The notes below the pieces were generated by a model that was not told the DNA's origin, ran no database searches, and saw only the letters and a program-made list of their open reading frames with translations. The position numbers and the translations under genes were made by a program. From NCBI GenBank assembly GCA_020446815.1, contig JAGRDY010000008.1:216768-280767 (forward strand): a stretch of 64,000 bases of DNA, in the 5' to 3' direction. The DNA is from Paracoccaceae bacterium (GTDB taxonomy: Bacteria; Pseudomonadota; Alphaproteobacteria; Rhodobacterales; Rhodobacteraceae). Shown in pieces: positions 57,282 to 64,000 of this stretch. Within the stretch, counting starts at the first letter, position 1. Each line of letters begins with the position of its first letter.

Positions 57282-58243
57282 AGATCGCTGTCTTGGGTGC
57301 AGGGGCGTTCGGCACGGCACTGGCCATTGCGTTGGCGCACCGGGGAAACCAGGTTGGCCTGTGGGCGCGGGATGCCCTGCAGGCCGAAGCCATGCGCGAA
57401 ACACGGCAAAATGCGCGGCGGCTGCCGGGTGTCGATTTGCCGGACACGGTCACGGTATCGGCGGATATTGCGGATTTTGACAGGGCGGAAATACTGCTGC
57501 TGGCGATGCCAATGCAACAGCTTGCCAGCTTCACGGCGCAACATGGCCCCATTCTGGCGGGCCGGATGCTGGTTGGCTGCGCCAAGGGTATCGATGTGGC
57601 CACGGGGCGTGGCGCGACACAGATCATCGCGGCATCTTGCCCGACATCCGATGTGGCCATTCTGACCGGCCCGAGCTTTGCCGCCGATATCGCTTCCGGT
57701 TTGCCGACGGCCCTGACATTGGCCTGCGGCGAAGAAGACAAAGGTGCCTGGCTGCAAGGGGCGCTATCGACAGCGACGCTGCGGATATACCGGACGACCG
57801 ATACCGCCGGCGCGGAACTGGGTGGCGCGTTGAAGAATGTCATCGCCATCGCGGCCGGTGTCGTTATCGGTGCAGGGCTTGGTGACAGCGCGCGGGCGGC
57901 ATTGATCACCCGCGGTTTTGCCGAGATGAGCCGGTTCGCGTCATTGCAAGGTGCGCAAGCCGAAACTCTGGCGGGGCTCGCGGGGCTGGGCGACCTGATT
58001 CTGACCTGCACGTCGGTGCAATCGCGCAATTTTCGCTTTGGGCAGTCCATCGGGGCTGGTTCGGCATTCGATGCGTCCGTGACGGTCGAAGGGGCGGCAA
58101 CCGCGAAAGCAGTCTCTAACCTTGCCAGGGAGCATGGCATCGAAATGCCCATTTCGACGATGGTGGCCGCGCTTGTCGATCGGCGCATAACTGTTAAGGA
58201 TGCCGTTGCGGCGCTGCTGGCGCGCCCGTTGAAAAGGGAATGA
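57278..58243 (+). CDS. gpsA: Glycerol-3-phosphate dehydrogenase [NAD(P)+]
   Basis: This 321-residue enzyme reduces dihydroxyacetone phosphate to sn-glycerol 3-phosphate for phospholipid synthesis. It has [20 protein letters not shown] for NAD(P) binding, [50 protein letters not shown] with the catalytic Lys, and [14 protein letters not shown]. The start is a GTG at 57278 overlapping the tsaD stop, with AAGGGGGCAAAG upstream. The next gene starts three bases after its stop. Confidence 0.95.
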   Translation: MKIAVLGAGAFGTALAIALAHRGNQVGLWARDALQAEAMRETRQNARRLPGVDLPDTVTVSADIADFDRAEILLLAMPMQQLASFTAQHGPILAGRMLVGCAKGIDVATGRGATQIIAASCPTSDVAILTGPSFAADIASGLPTALTLACGEEDKGAWLQGALSTATLRIYRTTDTAGAELGGALKNVIAIAAGVVIGAGLGDSARAALITRGFAEMSRFASLQGAQAETLAGLAGLGDLILTCTSVQSRNFRFGQSIGAGSAFDASVTVEGAATAKAVSNLAREHGIEMPISTMVAALVDRRITVKDAVAALLARPLKRE

Positions 58244-58246
58244 ACG

Positions 58247-58516
58247 ATGTTGTTTGCTGTAATATGCCGGGACAAACCGGGATACACGCAGGTACGGGCG
58301 GAAACCCGTGCAGCCCATCTGGCGTATATCGAGGCAACCGGAATCGTGAAGATGGCCGGGCCTTTTTTGCAGGGCGGGGTGATGTGCGGCTCACTGATCA
58401 TCCTCGAAACGGACAGTCTGGCACAAGCCGAAGCCTGGGCAGCCAATGATCCCTACAAGGCGGCCGGGCTGTTTGCGGATGTAACGGTCATTGAATGGAA
58501 AAAGGTGATTGGCTGA
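58247..58516 (+). CDS. YciI-like small protein
   Basis: This 89-residue single-domain protein matches the YCII family: RDKPGYTQVRAETRAAHLAY, TGIVKMAGPFLQGGVMCGSL, and QAEAWAANDPYKAAGLFADV with the conserved His and Asp residues. Function within the family is uncertain; relatives include dehalogenase-like and sensor proteins. GGGA lies seven bases before the ATG, and the stop shares bases with the EVE gene (TGATG), so it is coupled to its neighbours in the tsaD-gpsA operon. Confidence 0.88.
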   Translation: MLFAVICRDKPGYTQVRAETRAAHLAYIEATGIVKMAGPFLQGGVMCGSLIILETDSLAQAEAWAANDPYKAAGLFADVTVIEWKKVIG

Positions 58517-58929
58517 TGGCGTATTGGTTGTTCAAGTCCGAACCCGATGCCTGGGGATGGGATGATCAGGTTGCCAAAGGCGATGCCGGCGAAGAATGGG
58601 ACGGTGTGCGCAATTATCAGGCACGCAACAACATGCGGGCCATGAAAATTGGCGATCTGGGTTTTTTCTATCATTCCAATGTCGGAAAAGAAGTGGTCGG
58701 CATTGTCGAGGTTTGCCGGCTATCGGCGCCTGACAGCACGACCGATGATCCGCGTTGGGACTGTGTCCACATCAGGGCCGTGAAGCCGCTGAAGCATCCC
58801 GTGACGCTCGAACAGGCGAAGCGCGATCCGAGGTTGGCGGAAATGGCGCTGGTGAAGAACACGCGCTTGTCGGTTCAACCCGTGACAGAAAGCGAATGGA
58901 AGGTAATCTGCGAATTGGGAGGGGTGTAG
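58516..58929 (+). CDS. EVE-domain protein
   Basis: This 137-residue protein is a stand-alone EVE (YTH-like PUA-superfamily) domain: YWLFKSEPDAWGWDD, WDGVRNYQARNNMRAMKIGD, GFFYHSNVGKEVVGIVEV and DPRLAEMALVKNTRLSVQPV. These domains bind modified nucleobases in DNA or RNA; the partner here is unknown. Position after tsaD, gpsA and yciI is common in alphaproteobacteria and argues for a housekeeping role rather than defence. Confidence 0.9.
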   Translation: MAYWLFKSEPDAWGWDDQVAKGDAGEEWDGVRNYQARNNMRAMKIGDLGFFYHSNVGKEVVGIVEVCRLSAPDSTTDDPRWDCVHIRAVKPLKHPVTLEQAKRDPRLAEMALVKNTRLSVQPVTESEWKVICELGGV

Positions 58930-59016
58930 ACTTCCGGTTTCGGCCGTGCACGTTGTGTTGGACCGGGAAGCCATTCCCGCGCATGATGACGGCACTGCGC
59001 GAAAAGGAGCATGATT

Positions 59017-59409
59017 ATGGAAGTCATCAACATTGTCGTGGCGGCGGCCGCCGCCTATGCGTTCGGTGCGCTCTGGTACATGACACTGGCAAAGAAGTGG
59101 GTTGCGGCCTCTGGTGTCGCTTGTGATGCCGACGGCAGACCCTCAAACCCGAGCAAGGCACCCTTTGTCATTTCAGCGGTTGCGATGCTGGTCGTGTCGG
59201 GGATGATGCGTCATATGTTCGGCCGGGCCGGGATCGACACTTTGGGTAGTGGTCTGGTGGCCGGGTTCGGATTGGGTGCGTTCATCGCCCTGCCCTGGAT
59301 CATGACCAACTATGCCTATGCGGACCGGCCCAAGGATCTGTTCTGGATCGACGGCGGTTTCGCAGTGATCGGATGCACCATCATGGGCACTGTCCTGGCG
59401 CTGTTTTGA
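59017..59409 (+). CDS. DUF1761 membrane protein
   Basis: This 130-residue protein has about four hydrophobic helices (INIVVAAAAAYAFGALWYMT, FVISAVAMLVVSGMM, TLGSGLVAGFGLGAFIALPW, VIGCTIMGTVLALF) and the DUF1761 pattern GALWY at the start. Its function is unknown. I prefer the ATG at 59017 over 59011 because AGGAG then sits seven bases upstream. A hairpin follows the stop. Confidence 0.85.
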   Translation: MEVINIVVAAAAAYAFGALWYMTLAKKWVAASGVACDADGRPSNPSKAPFVISAVAMLVVSGMMRHMFGRAGIDTLGSGLVAGFGLGAFIALPWIMTNYAYADRPKDLFWIDGGFAVIGCTIMGTVLALF

Positions 59410-59420
59410 AAAGGAAGGAA

Positions 59421-59447
59421 GGGCCCCGGAATACTGACCGGGACCCC
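59421..59447 (+). terminator. Terminator-like hairpin after the DUF1761 gene
   Basis: GGGCCCCGG and CCGGGACCC pair at eight of nine positions around an eight-base loop, about 12 bases after the stop. No T-run follows, so efficiency is uncertain. Confidence 0.45.
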
Positions 59448-59761
59448 TGCCACCCCGAGTGCACCCCTGCACCGCGTAGATCTGCCAGGTCACGGCCATA
59501 CTGGCCCGTTGCTTTCACGTTAGATGAACCTTGCCCGGGGCGCAAGATTCCAGTTTCTAAAATATCTTTCAAATTCAGACGATTAAGTCGTTTCACCAAT
59601 TACCTTATCCATCAAGCATCGGCAAAAGTCCCGAGAAGCTGATTGCGCGGCAGGGAATTGGCGATTCAGGCCTTCCTGAACCGCCACAATTTGACACCAT
59701 TACGCCTTGCAATGTCAAAACGTCCTCGCACACTACGGGCGCTTGAAGACGCGACCAGAGC
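59448..59761. other. Non-coding gap between convergent DUF1761 and DUF2853 genes
   Basis: About 310 bases hold no frame that I can support. The middle (59550-59620) is AT-rich with TAAAATATCTTT, and a small hairpin TTCAGG/CCTGAA lies near 59670. I see no tRNA or other RNA gene. Confidence 0.5.
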
Positions 59762-60103
59762 CTAATTGTAAACGGATTCCTTGCCAAAATGCTTGACCAG
59801 CATGTAGTAAACGACCGCGCGGTATTTGTTACGCTCTGATCTTCCATAGGTCTCGATCACCGAATTGATCGCATCCATCAATTGCGGGCTGTCTTGGAGG
59901 CCGAGTTTCTTGACGAGGAAATTGTTTTTGACCGTCTCCAGTTCGGAAGCCTGTCCGCCGGCAACAGTCGAAGCGTCGGCGTCATAAACGGACGGCCCGC
60001 AGCCTATGGTCACTTTGGTCAGTAGTGCCATGTCTGGCGTCATCTTGCATTTGGTTCTCAGATCATCCGCGTATCTGGCGATCAATTCGTCACGCTTTCC
60101 CAT
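59762..60103 (-). CDS. DUF2853 family protein
   Basis: This 113-residue small soluble protein matches DUF2853: ELIARYADDLRTKCKMTPDM at the start and SVIETYGRSERNKYRAVVYY with the VKHFGKESVY end. It is predicted all-helical with unknown function. GGGAG lies about seven bases before the ATG at 60103. The upstream frame has no good start. It stands alone between ahcY and the DUF1761 gene. Confidence 0.85.
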   Translation of the reverse strand: MGKRDELIARYADDLRTKCKMTPDMALLTKVTIGCGPSVYDADASTVAGGQASELETVKNNFLVKKLGLQDSPQLMDAINSVIETYGRSERNKYRAVVYYMLVKHFGKESVYN

Positions 60104-60279
60104 TGGTTCGCTCCCTCGATTCTGTCTCTGACCTAGATGCTGTTTCTTCACCACGGGCCACAAAAGCCCACAGGGGCCAAGGTTAACGGGAAACGGATTT
60201 GAGACAATGGTAAAGACAAGAAAGTTTTCCCATGACGCCATTACTCGGCATGATCCGGCACAGATCCGGTCAGATCAGC

Positions 60280-60312
60280 AAAAATCGGGGCAGGGAAATC
60301 GCCGGCCCCGAT
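60280..60312 (-). terminator. Rho-independent terminator of ahcY
   Basis: On the minus strand ATCGGGGC and GCCCCGAT form a perfect 8-bp stem around a 13-base loop and are followed by TTTT, 16 bases beyond the ahcY stop. Confidence 0.85.
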
Positions 60313-60328
60313 CAGCCATTCCGCGGCA

Positions 60329-61726
60329 TCAGTACCGATAATGCTCGGACTTGAACGGGCCATCGGGCGCAACACCGATATATTCTGCCTGGTCGGGCCT
60401 CAGCTTTGTGAGCTTCACACCAATTCGCTCAAGATGCAGGCGCGCAACTTTTTCGTCCAGATGCTTGGGCAGGATATAGACGCCGGGCGCGTATTCCTTG
60501 CCCTGCGTCCAAAGCTCCATCTGCGCCAGAACCTGATTGGTGAAACTGGCGGACATCACGAAAGACGGATGACCGGTCGCGTTGCCAAGGTTCAGAAGAC
60601 GGCCTTCGGACAGCAGGATGATGCGCGCACCCGAGGGCATCTCGATCATGTCCACCTGGTCCTTGATATGGGTCCATTTGTGGTTCTTCAGCGCCGCCAC
60701 CTGAATTTCGTTATCGAAATGGCCGATGTTGCCGACGATCGCCATATCCTTCATTTCACGGATATGTTCGATGCGGATCACGTCCTTGTTGCCGGTTGTC
60801 GTGATGAAAATGTCGGCGGTTGCCAGCTCGTCTTCCAGCAAGGTCACCTCAAATCCGTCCATTGCCGCCTGAAGTGCACAGATAGGATCGACTTCGGTCA
60901 CCTTTACCCGTGCACCGGCACCCCGCAAGGACGCTGCAGAGCCCTTGCCGACATCGCCGTAACCGCAGACGATCGCGACCTTGCCCGCCATCATCGTATC
61001 GGTGGCACGGCGGATGCCATCGACCAGCGATTCCCTGCACCCGTATTTGTTGTCGAATTTCGACTTGGTGACGGAATCGTTCACATTGATCGCGGGGAAG
61101 GGCAACAGGCCTTTCTTGTGCAGATCATAAAGCCGGTAGACACCGGTGGTGGTCTCTTCGGATACGCCCTTGATCGCATCGCGCTGTTTGGTGAACCATC
61201 CCGGCGAGGCTTTCAGCCTTTTTTTGATCTGATTGAAGAGACAGACTTCCTCCTCCGAGGCCGGCGCCTCGATGATATCGGTTTCACCCGCTTCGACGCG
61301 GGCGCCGAGCAGGATATACATCGTCGCGTCTCCGCCATCGTCGAGGATCAAGTTGCAGGTGCCACCCTCGCCGCCGAACTGGAAAATCCTGTCGGTATAG
61401 GCCCAGTAATCCGCAAGCGTTTCGCCCTTGATCGCGAATACCGGCACACCGCTTTGCGCAATGACCGCAGCGGCATGATCCTGGGTCGAAAAGATGTTGC
61501 AACTTGCCCAGCGCACCTCTGCACCCAGCGCGGTCAGCGTTTCGATCAGGGCGGCGGTCTGGATCGTCATGTGCAGTGAGCCGGCGATGCGCGCGCCTTT
61601 CAGCGGCTTTGCTGCACCGAACTCAGCGCGAAGCGCCATGAGGCCGGGCATTTCGGTTTCGGCGATATCCAGTTCCTTGCGGCCGTAGGCTGCCAGATCG
61701 ATATCCTTGATGATGTAGTCGGCCAT
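60329..61726 (-). CDS. ahcY: Adenosylhomocysteinase
   Basis: This 465-residue enzyme hydrolyses S-adenosylhomocysteine to adenosine and homocysteine with bound NAD. It has [72 protein letters not shown] for [14 protein letters not shown] and a C-terminal KSEHYRY. The length is that of the bacterial form with the extra insert. GGGAG lies about nine bases before the ATG at 61726. It is divergent from the flavodoxin/ferredoxin reductase-type gene; its location near hvrA and regA matches the Rhodobacter layout. It would supply the recycling needed by methyl-transfer pathways. Confidence 0.97.
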   Translation of the reverse strand: MADYIIKDIDLAAYGRKELDIAETEMPGLMALRAEFGAAKPLKGARIAGSLHMTIQTAALIETLTALGAEVRWASCNIFSTQDHAAAVIAQSGVPVFAIKGETLADYWAYTDRIFQFGGEGGTCNLILDDGGDATMYILLGARVEAGETDIIEAPASEEEVCLFNQIKKRLKASPGWFTKQRDAIKGVSEETTTGVYRLYDLHKKGLLPFPAINVNDSVTKSKFDNKYGCRESLVDGIRRATDTMMAGKVAIVCGYGDVGKGSAASLRGAGARVKVTEVDPICALQAAMDGFEVTLLEDELATADIFITTTGNKDVIRIEHIREMKDMAIVGNIGHFDNEIQVAALKNHKWTHIKDQVDMIEMPSGARIILLSEGRLLNLGNATGHPSFVMSASFTNQVLAQMELWTQGKEYAPGVYILPKHLDEKVARLHLERIGVKLTKLRPDQAEYIGVAPDGPFKSEHYRY

Positions 61727-61901
61727 TTTGGTTTGCTCCCGGCATTGATCGGGCGGAGCCTTAACATCGGTCCGCAGGTATGGCAATGTACGCCCGAGCG
61801 ACGCGGTCGCGACAGCGTTTACGGGCGCTGCTACGGCAGGATGTTGCAGGAATTCCATGACGGACCCCGCATCCGGGATTGCGCGAGAAACGGAGGCCGA
61901 A

Positions 61902-62570
61902 ATGAAATTCACGCTGCCCCTGAAATCGATCGAGGCTGTTACCCACAACGTCTTTCGCCTGCGCTTCGACCGGCCGCGCGATTTCCGCTTCCAACCCGGT
62001 CAGGCGACCTTGATCCGCCTCGACCGCGACGGTTGGCGCGACAACAAGCATCCCTTCACGATGACCAGCCTGCCCGAAGACGACGAGCTTGAATTCACCA
62101 TCAAGAGCTATCCCGAACACCAGGGACTGACCGGCCAGATCGCACTGATGAAGCCTGGCGACAAGGTGATCATCGGCAATGCCTGGGGGGCGATCACGGA
62201 TTCGGGGCCGGGCGTCTTCATCGCCGGCGGTGCCGGGGTAACGCCGTTTGTCGCCATCTTGCGCCGCCGCCAGCGCGACAATGAATTGAAGGGGTGCATG
62301 TTGATCTTCTCGAATACGGTGGAAAAAGACATCATCCTGCGCGAGGAATGGGAAGCGATGAAGGATCTGAACACCGTTTTCACGCTGACCGGCGAGGATA
62401 GCGGCACCTTCCCCAACCGCAAGATCGACGGCGATTTCCTGGATGAGGTGCTGGAGGACTACGACCGGCGCTTCTATGTCTGCGGCCCGCCACCGATGGT
62501 AGATGCGATTTCAAAGATCCTGACGGCGAAGGGCGTACCCGAGGACCGGATCACGGTCGAGGCTTCCTAG
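61902..62570 (+). CDS. FAD/NAD(P)-binding ferredoxin reductase-type oxidoreductase
   Basis: This 222-residue protein has the FNR fold without a fused iron-sulfur domain: [20 protein letters not shown] for FAD binding, [28 protein letters not shown] for pyrophosphate binding, and [17 protein letters not shown] at the end. It would move electrons between NAD(P)H and a small carrier. The ATG at 61902 is preceded by GGAGG six bases upstream. It is divergent from ahcY and reads toward the HD phosphohydrolase. Confidence 0.88.
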   Translation: MKFTLPLKSIEAVTHNVFRLRFDRPRDFRFQPGQATLIRLDRDGWRDNKHPFTMTSLPEDDELEFTIKSYPEHQGLTGQIALMKPGDKVIIGNAWGAITDSGPGVFIAGGAGVTPFVAILRRRQRDNELKGCMLIFSNTVEKDIILREEWEAMKDLNTVFTLTGEDSGTFPNRKIDGDFLDEVLEDYDRRFYVCGPPPMVDAISKILTAKGVPEDRITVEAS

Positions 62571-62638
62571 AGTCGATCGCGGCTTTACATTGCCGCGCGG
62601 TTCCGGTGAGAACGGGCGGAACTGCAAGGAATGAACCG

Positions 62639-63238
62639 GTGTCCCGACAACCCCGTGCCTGGCAACGTATGCTTTCGGGCCGCAGGCTCGATCTGCTGGA
62701 CCCGACCCCGGTCGATATCGAGATCGAGGATATCGCCCATGGGCTGGCGTTCGTGGCGCGATGGAACGGGCAGACCGCAGGTGACTGGCCCTATTCGGTG
62801 GCCGAGCATTCATTGTTGGTGGAAGAGATTTTCAGTCGACTCAATCCCGGCATTGCCACCCGGTGGAAATTGGCGGCGTTACTGCATGACGCGCCCGAAT
62901 ATGTCATCGGCGACATGATCAGCCCGGTCAAGGCTGCGGTCGGGCCGGGATATGGGGCACTCGACGACCGGTTGGCGGCGGCGGTGCATCTGCGCTTTGG
63001 CCTGCCGACCGTTCTGCCCGCCGCAATCAAGAAAGAGATCAAGCGCGCCGACAGGATCTCTGCCTGGCTGGAAGCAGTGCAGATTGCCGGTTTCAGCCGC
63101 GCCGAGGCGGACCGGTTTTTTGGCGCGCCCGATGAACGCATTACCGGGCGTCAAAAAATACGGCTACGCGCGCCAGTGGAAGTGCGGGCGGAGTTTATCC
63201 ATCGGCATGCCACGCTGTTGTCGGATCTGCCGACATAG
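62639..63238 (+). CDS. HD-domain phosphohydrolase, YfbR-like
   Basis: This 199-residue protein has the HD metal motif: SVAEHSLLVEEIF, LAALLHDAPEYVIGDMISPV with the His-Asp pair, and a later KRADRISAWLE aspartate. It resembles YfbR-type deoxynucleotidases, acting on nucleotide monophosphates in the cytoplasm; the exact substrate is not established. The start is taken at a GTG (62639) with AAGGA upstream, since relatives begin near this SRQPRAWQRML; the ATG 33 bases earlier is weaker. Confidence 0.82.
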   Translation: MSRQPRAWQRMLSGRRLDLLDPTPVDIEIEDIAHGLAFVARWNGQTAGDWPYSVAEHSLLVEEIFSRLNPGIATRWKLAALLHDAPEYVIGDMISPVKAAVGPGYGALDDRLAAAVHLRFGLPTVLPAAIKKEIKRADRISAWLEAVQIAGFSRAEADRFFGAPDERITGRQKIRLRAPVEVRAEFIHRHATLLSDLPT

Positions 63239-63265
63239 GCAGTTTCGATTTCATGAAAGCGCGGA

Positions 63266-63580
63266 TCAAATCGCGATGTCGTCAAGCGACTTACCGGATT
63301 TCAGCACGTCGGCCACCCAAAGAGGTTTGCGACCGCGTCCCGTCCAGGTTTGTGATTTATTGGCCGGATTCGCGTATTTCGGCTTTGCGGGCCTTCGCGT
63401 GCGCTTTCCCGAAGTATTGACCAGCTCATTCAGCTTGTAACCCAACGCCCTGGCCTTGCCTTCCAATGCGGCGATTGCCTCTTGTTTCTTGCGGTCTTCA
63501 AATTCGACAATTGCACGGTCGACACGTTTTTTAAGATCCACGAGCTCTTCCTTGGAAAGCCCTTCAAGATTTATTTTCAC
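63266..63580 (-). CDS. hvrA: H-NS-family regulator, HvrA-like
   Basis: This 104-residue protein has an N-terminal coiled region (KINLEGLSKEELVDLKKRVD, then AIVEFEDRKKQEAIAALEGK) and a C-terminal H-NS-type AT-hook-like DNA-binding tail (NKSQTWTGRGRKPLWVADVL). HvrA in Rhodobacter tunes photosynthesis and nitrogen genes in low light and sits beside regA, as here. The start is a GTG at 63580 with AAGGA six bases upstream. Confidence 0.9.
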   Translation of the reverse strand: MKINLEGLSKEELVDLKKRVDRAIVEFEDRKKQEAIAALEGKARALGYKLNELVNTSGKRTRRPAKPKYANPANKSQTWTGRGRKPLWVADVLKSGKSLDDIAI

Positions 63581-63680
63581 GACTTGTCCTTCATCCCGGC
63601 GTCGGCGCGGCCATATATAATGGATTGGCGCGCCTATTAACAAGTGCATGTATTATTTTATTGTATCAGAAAGCCTGATT

Positions 63681-64000
63681 CTATTTAGGGCTGCGCTTGG
63701 CAAGGATCCTCTGAAGCGTGCGCCGGTGCATGCTTAATCTGCGCGCCGTTTCCGAAATATTCCGATCGCACAGCTCATATACCCTTTGGATATGCTCCCA
63801 GCGCACCCGATCGGCGGACATCGGGTTTTCCGGTGGCGGAGGCAATTTATCGCCGCTTGCCAGCAGGGCGTTGGTGATATCATTGGCGTCGGCGGGTTTG
63901 GACAGATAGTCGACCGCGCCTATCTTGACTGCCGCCACGGCGGTGGCGATCGCGCCATACCCGGTCAGAACGACGACACGGCAGTCCGGGCGTATTTCAC
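63681..64000 (-). CDS. regA: RegA/ActR/PrrA-type redox response regulator, C-terminal part, cut by window end
   Basis: The 106 residues seen are the end of a two-domain regulator whose start lies outside the window. The receiver part has RVVVLTGYGAIATAVAAVKI and GAVDYLSKP with the conserved lysine; after a proline-rich linker comes the Fis-type helix-turn-helix CDRNISETARRLSMHRRTLQ, which is nearly invariant among RegA proteins. With the RegB sensor kinase it controls redox-dependent genes for respiration, photosynthesis and nitrogen or carbon fixation. The phospho-accepting Asp lies outside the window. It precedes hvrA on the same strand. Confidence 0.95.
   Translation of the reverse strand, partial: EIRPDCRVVVLTGYGAIATAVAAVKIGAVDYLSKPADANDITNALLASGDKLPPPPENPMSADRVRWEHIQRVYELCDRNISETARRLSMHRRTLQRILAKRSPK

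Noticed and set aside
59410-59761. tRNA or small RNA gene in the convergent gap
   Set aside because: No cloverleaf, T-loop GTTCGA motif or promoter-terminator pair could be found.
61727-61901. SAH or SAM riboswitch upstream of ahcY
   Set aside because: The leader does not show the conserved core of the SAH riboswitch or a pseudoknot that I can pair by eye. A covariance-model search would settle it.

Overview
The window is GC-rich bacterial chromosome that looks like a member of the Rhodobacterales (Rhodobacteraceae, Roseobacter-like alphaproteobacteria). The strongest evidence is the right end, where a RegA/ActR-type response regulator, an HvrA-like H-NS protein and ahcY lie together as in Rhodobacter. 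Supporting evidence is the hemD–mitofilin(Mic60)-like–hemY block, a threonine dehydrogenase of the alphaproteobacterial type, and an extragenic palindrome of a form I recall as common in this order. I see no rRNA, tRNA, CRISPR, prophage or insertion sequence.

Layout. 0.1-0.8 kb: a VOC-fold protein. 0.8-7.8 kb (minus): a four-gene cassette of a membrane Ser/Thr kinase, a PP2C phosphatase, a PstS/OmpA fusion and a PilJ-type exported sensor. 8.3-14 kb (plus): a cupin protein, a complete PhnD-PhnC-PhnE1-PhnE2 importer and a class III aminotransferase. 14.3-18.9 kb: a lytic transglycosylase lipoprotein, the tdh-kbl threonine-to-glycine operon, and a LysR regulator divergent from gcdH. 19-27.2 kb (plus): lysine/2-oxoadipate/glutaryl-CoA catabolism (gcdH, a fused alpha-beta E1, a FabD-like acyltransferase, an aminoadipate-semialdehyde dehydrogenase, a saccharopine dehydrogenase), interrupted by an unrecognised opposite-strand gene. 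27.2-33.7 kb: a 2-aminoethylphosphonate operon (pbfA-phnY-phnA-phnW) with a divergent LysR regulator. 33.7-45 kb: a methylated-amine catabolic block (hydantoinase-A-like, GMC oxidoreductase, pyrrolysine-free MttB homologue, two dimethylglycine-dehydrogenase-like flavoproteins) with its own divergent LysR regulator. 45.2-52.5 kb: a ynj-like module with a TVP38–flavoprotein fusion, a CDP-alcohol phosphatidyltransferase, a YnjBCD-type ABC importer and a convergent alkaline-phosphatase-superfamily enzyme. 52.5-64 kb: housekeeping genes (hemY-like, mic60-like, hemD, tsaD, gpsA, YciI-like, EVE, DUF1761, DUF2853, ahcY, a ferredoxin/flavodoxin reductase-type gene, an HD phosphohydrolase, hvrA and truncated regA).

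How the genes work together. Much of the window is scavenging of small nitrogen, phosphorus and carbon compounds typical of marine heterotrophs. PhnW deaminates 2-aminoethylphosphonate to phosphonoacetaldehyde, and PbfA probably feeds (R)-1-hydroxy-2-aminoethylphosphonate into the same aldehyde. PhnY oxidises the aldehyde and PhnA cleaves phosphonoacetate to acetate and phosphate. Entry may be through the PhnCDEE importer 15 kb away. The methylated-amine block would demethylate quaternary or tertiary amines to glycine and folate-bound one-carbon units, and Tdh/Kbl also yields glycine; AhcY recycles S-adenosylhomocysteine. The lysine block would lead to glutaryl-CoA and crotonyl-CoA.

The best candidates for undescribed biology are the kinase/phosphatase/periplasmic-sensor cassette, the ynj-like membrane module with its convergent phosphatase, the aerobic MttB–DMGDH–GMC–HyuA cluster, and the E1/FabD-like pair in the lysine block, whose transferase lacks the malonate-binding arginine.
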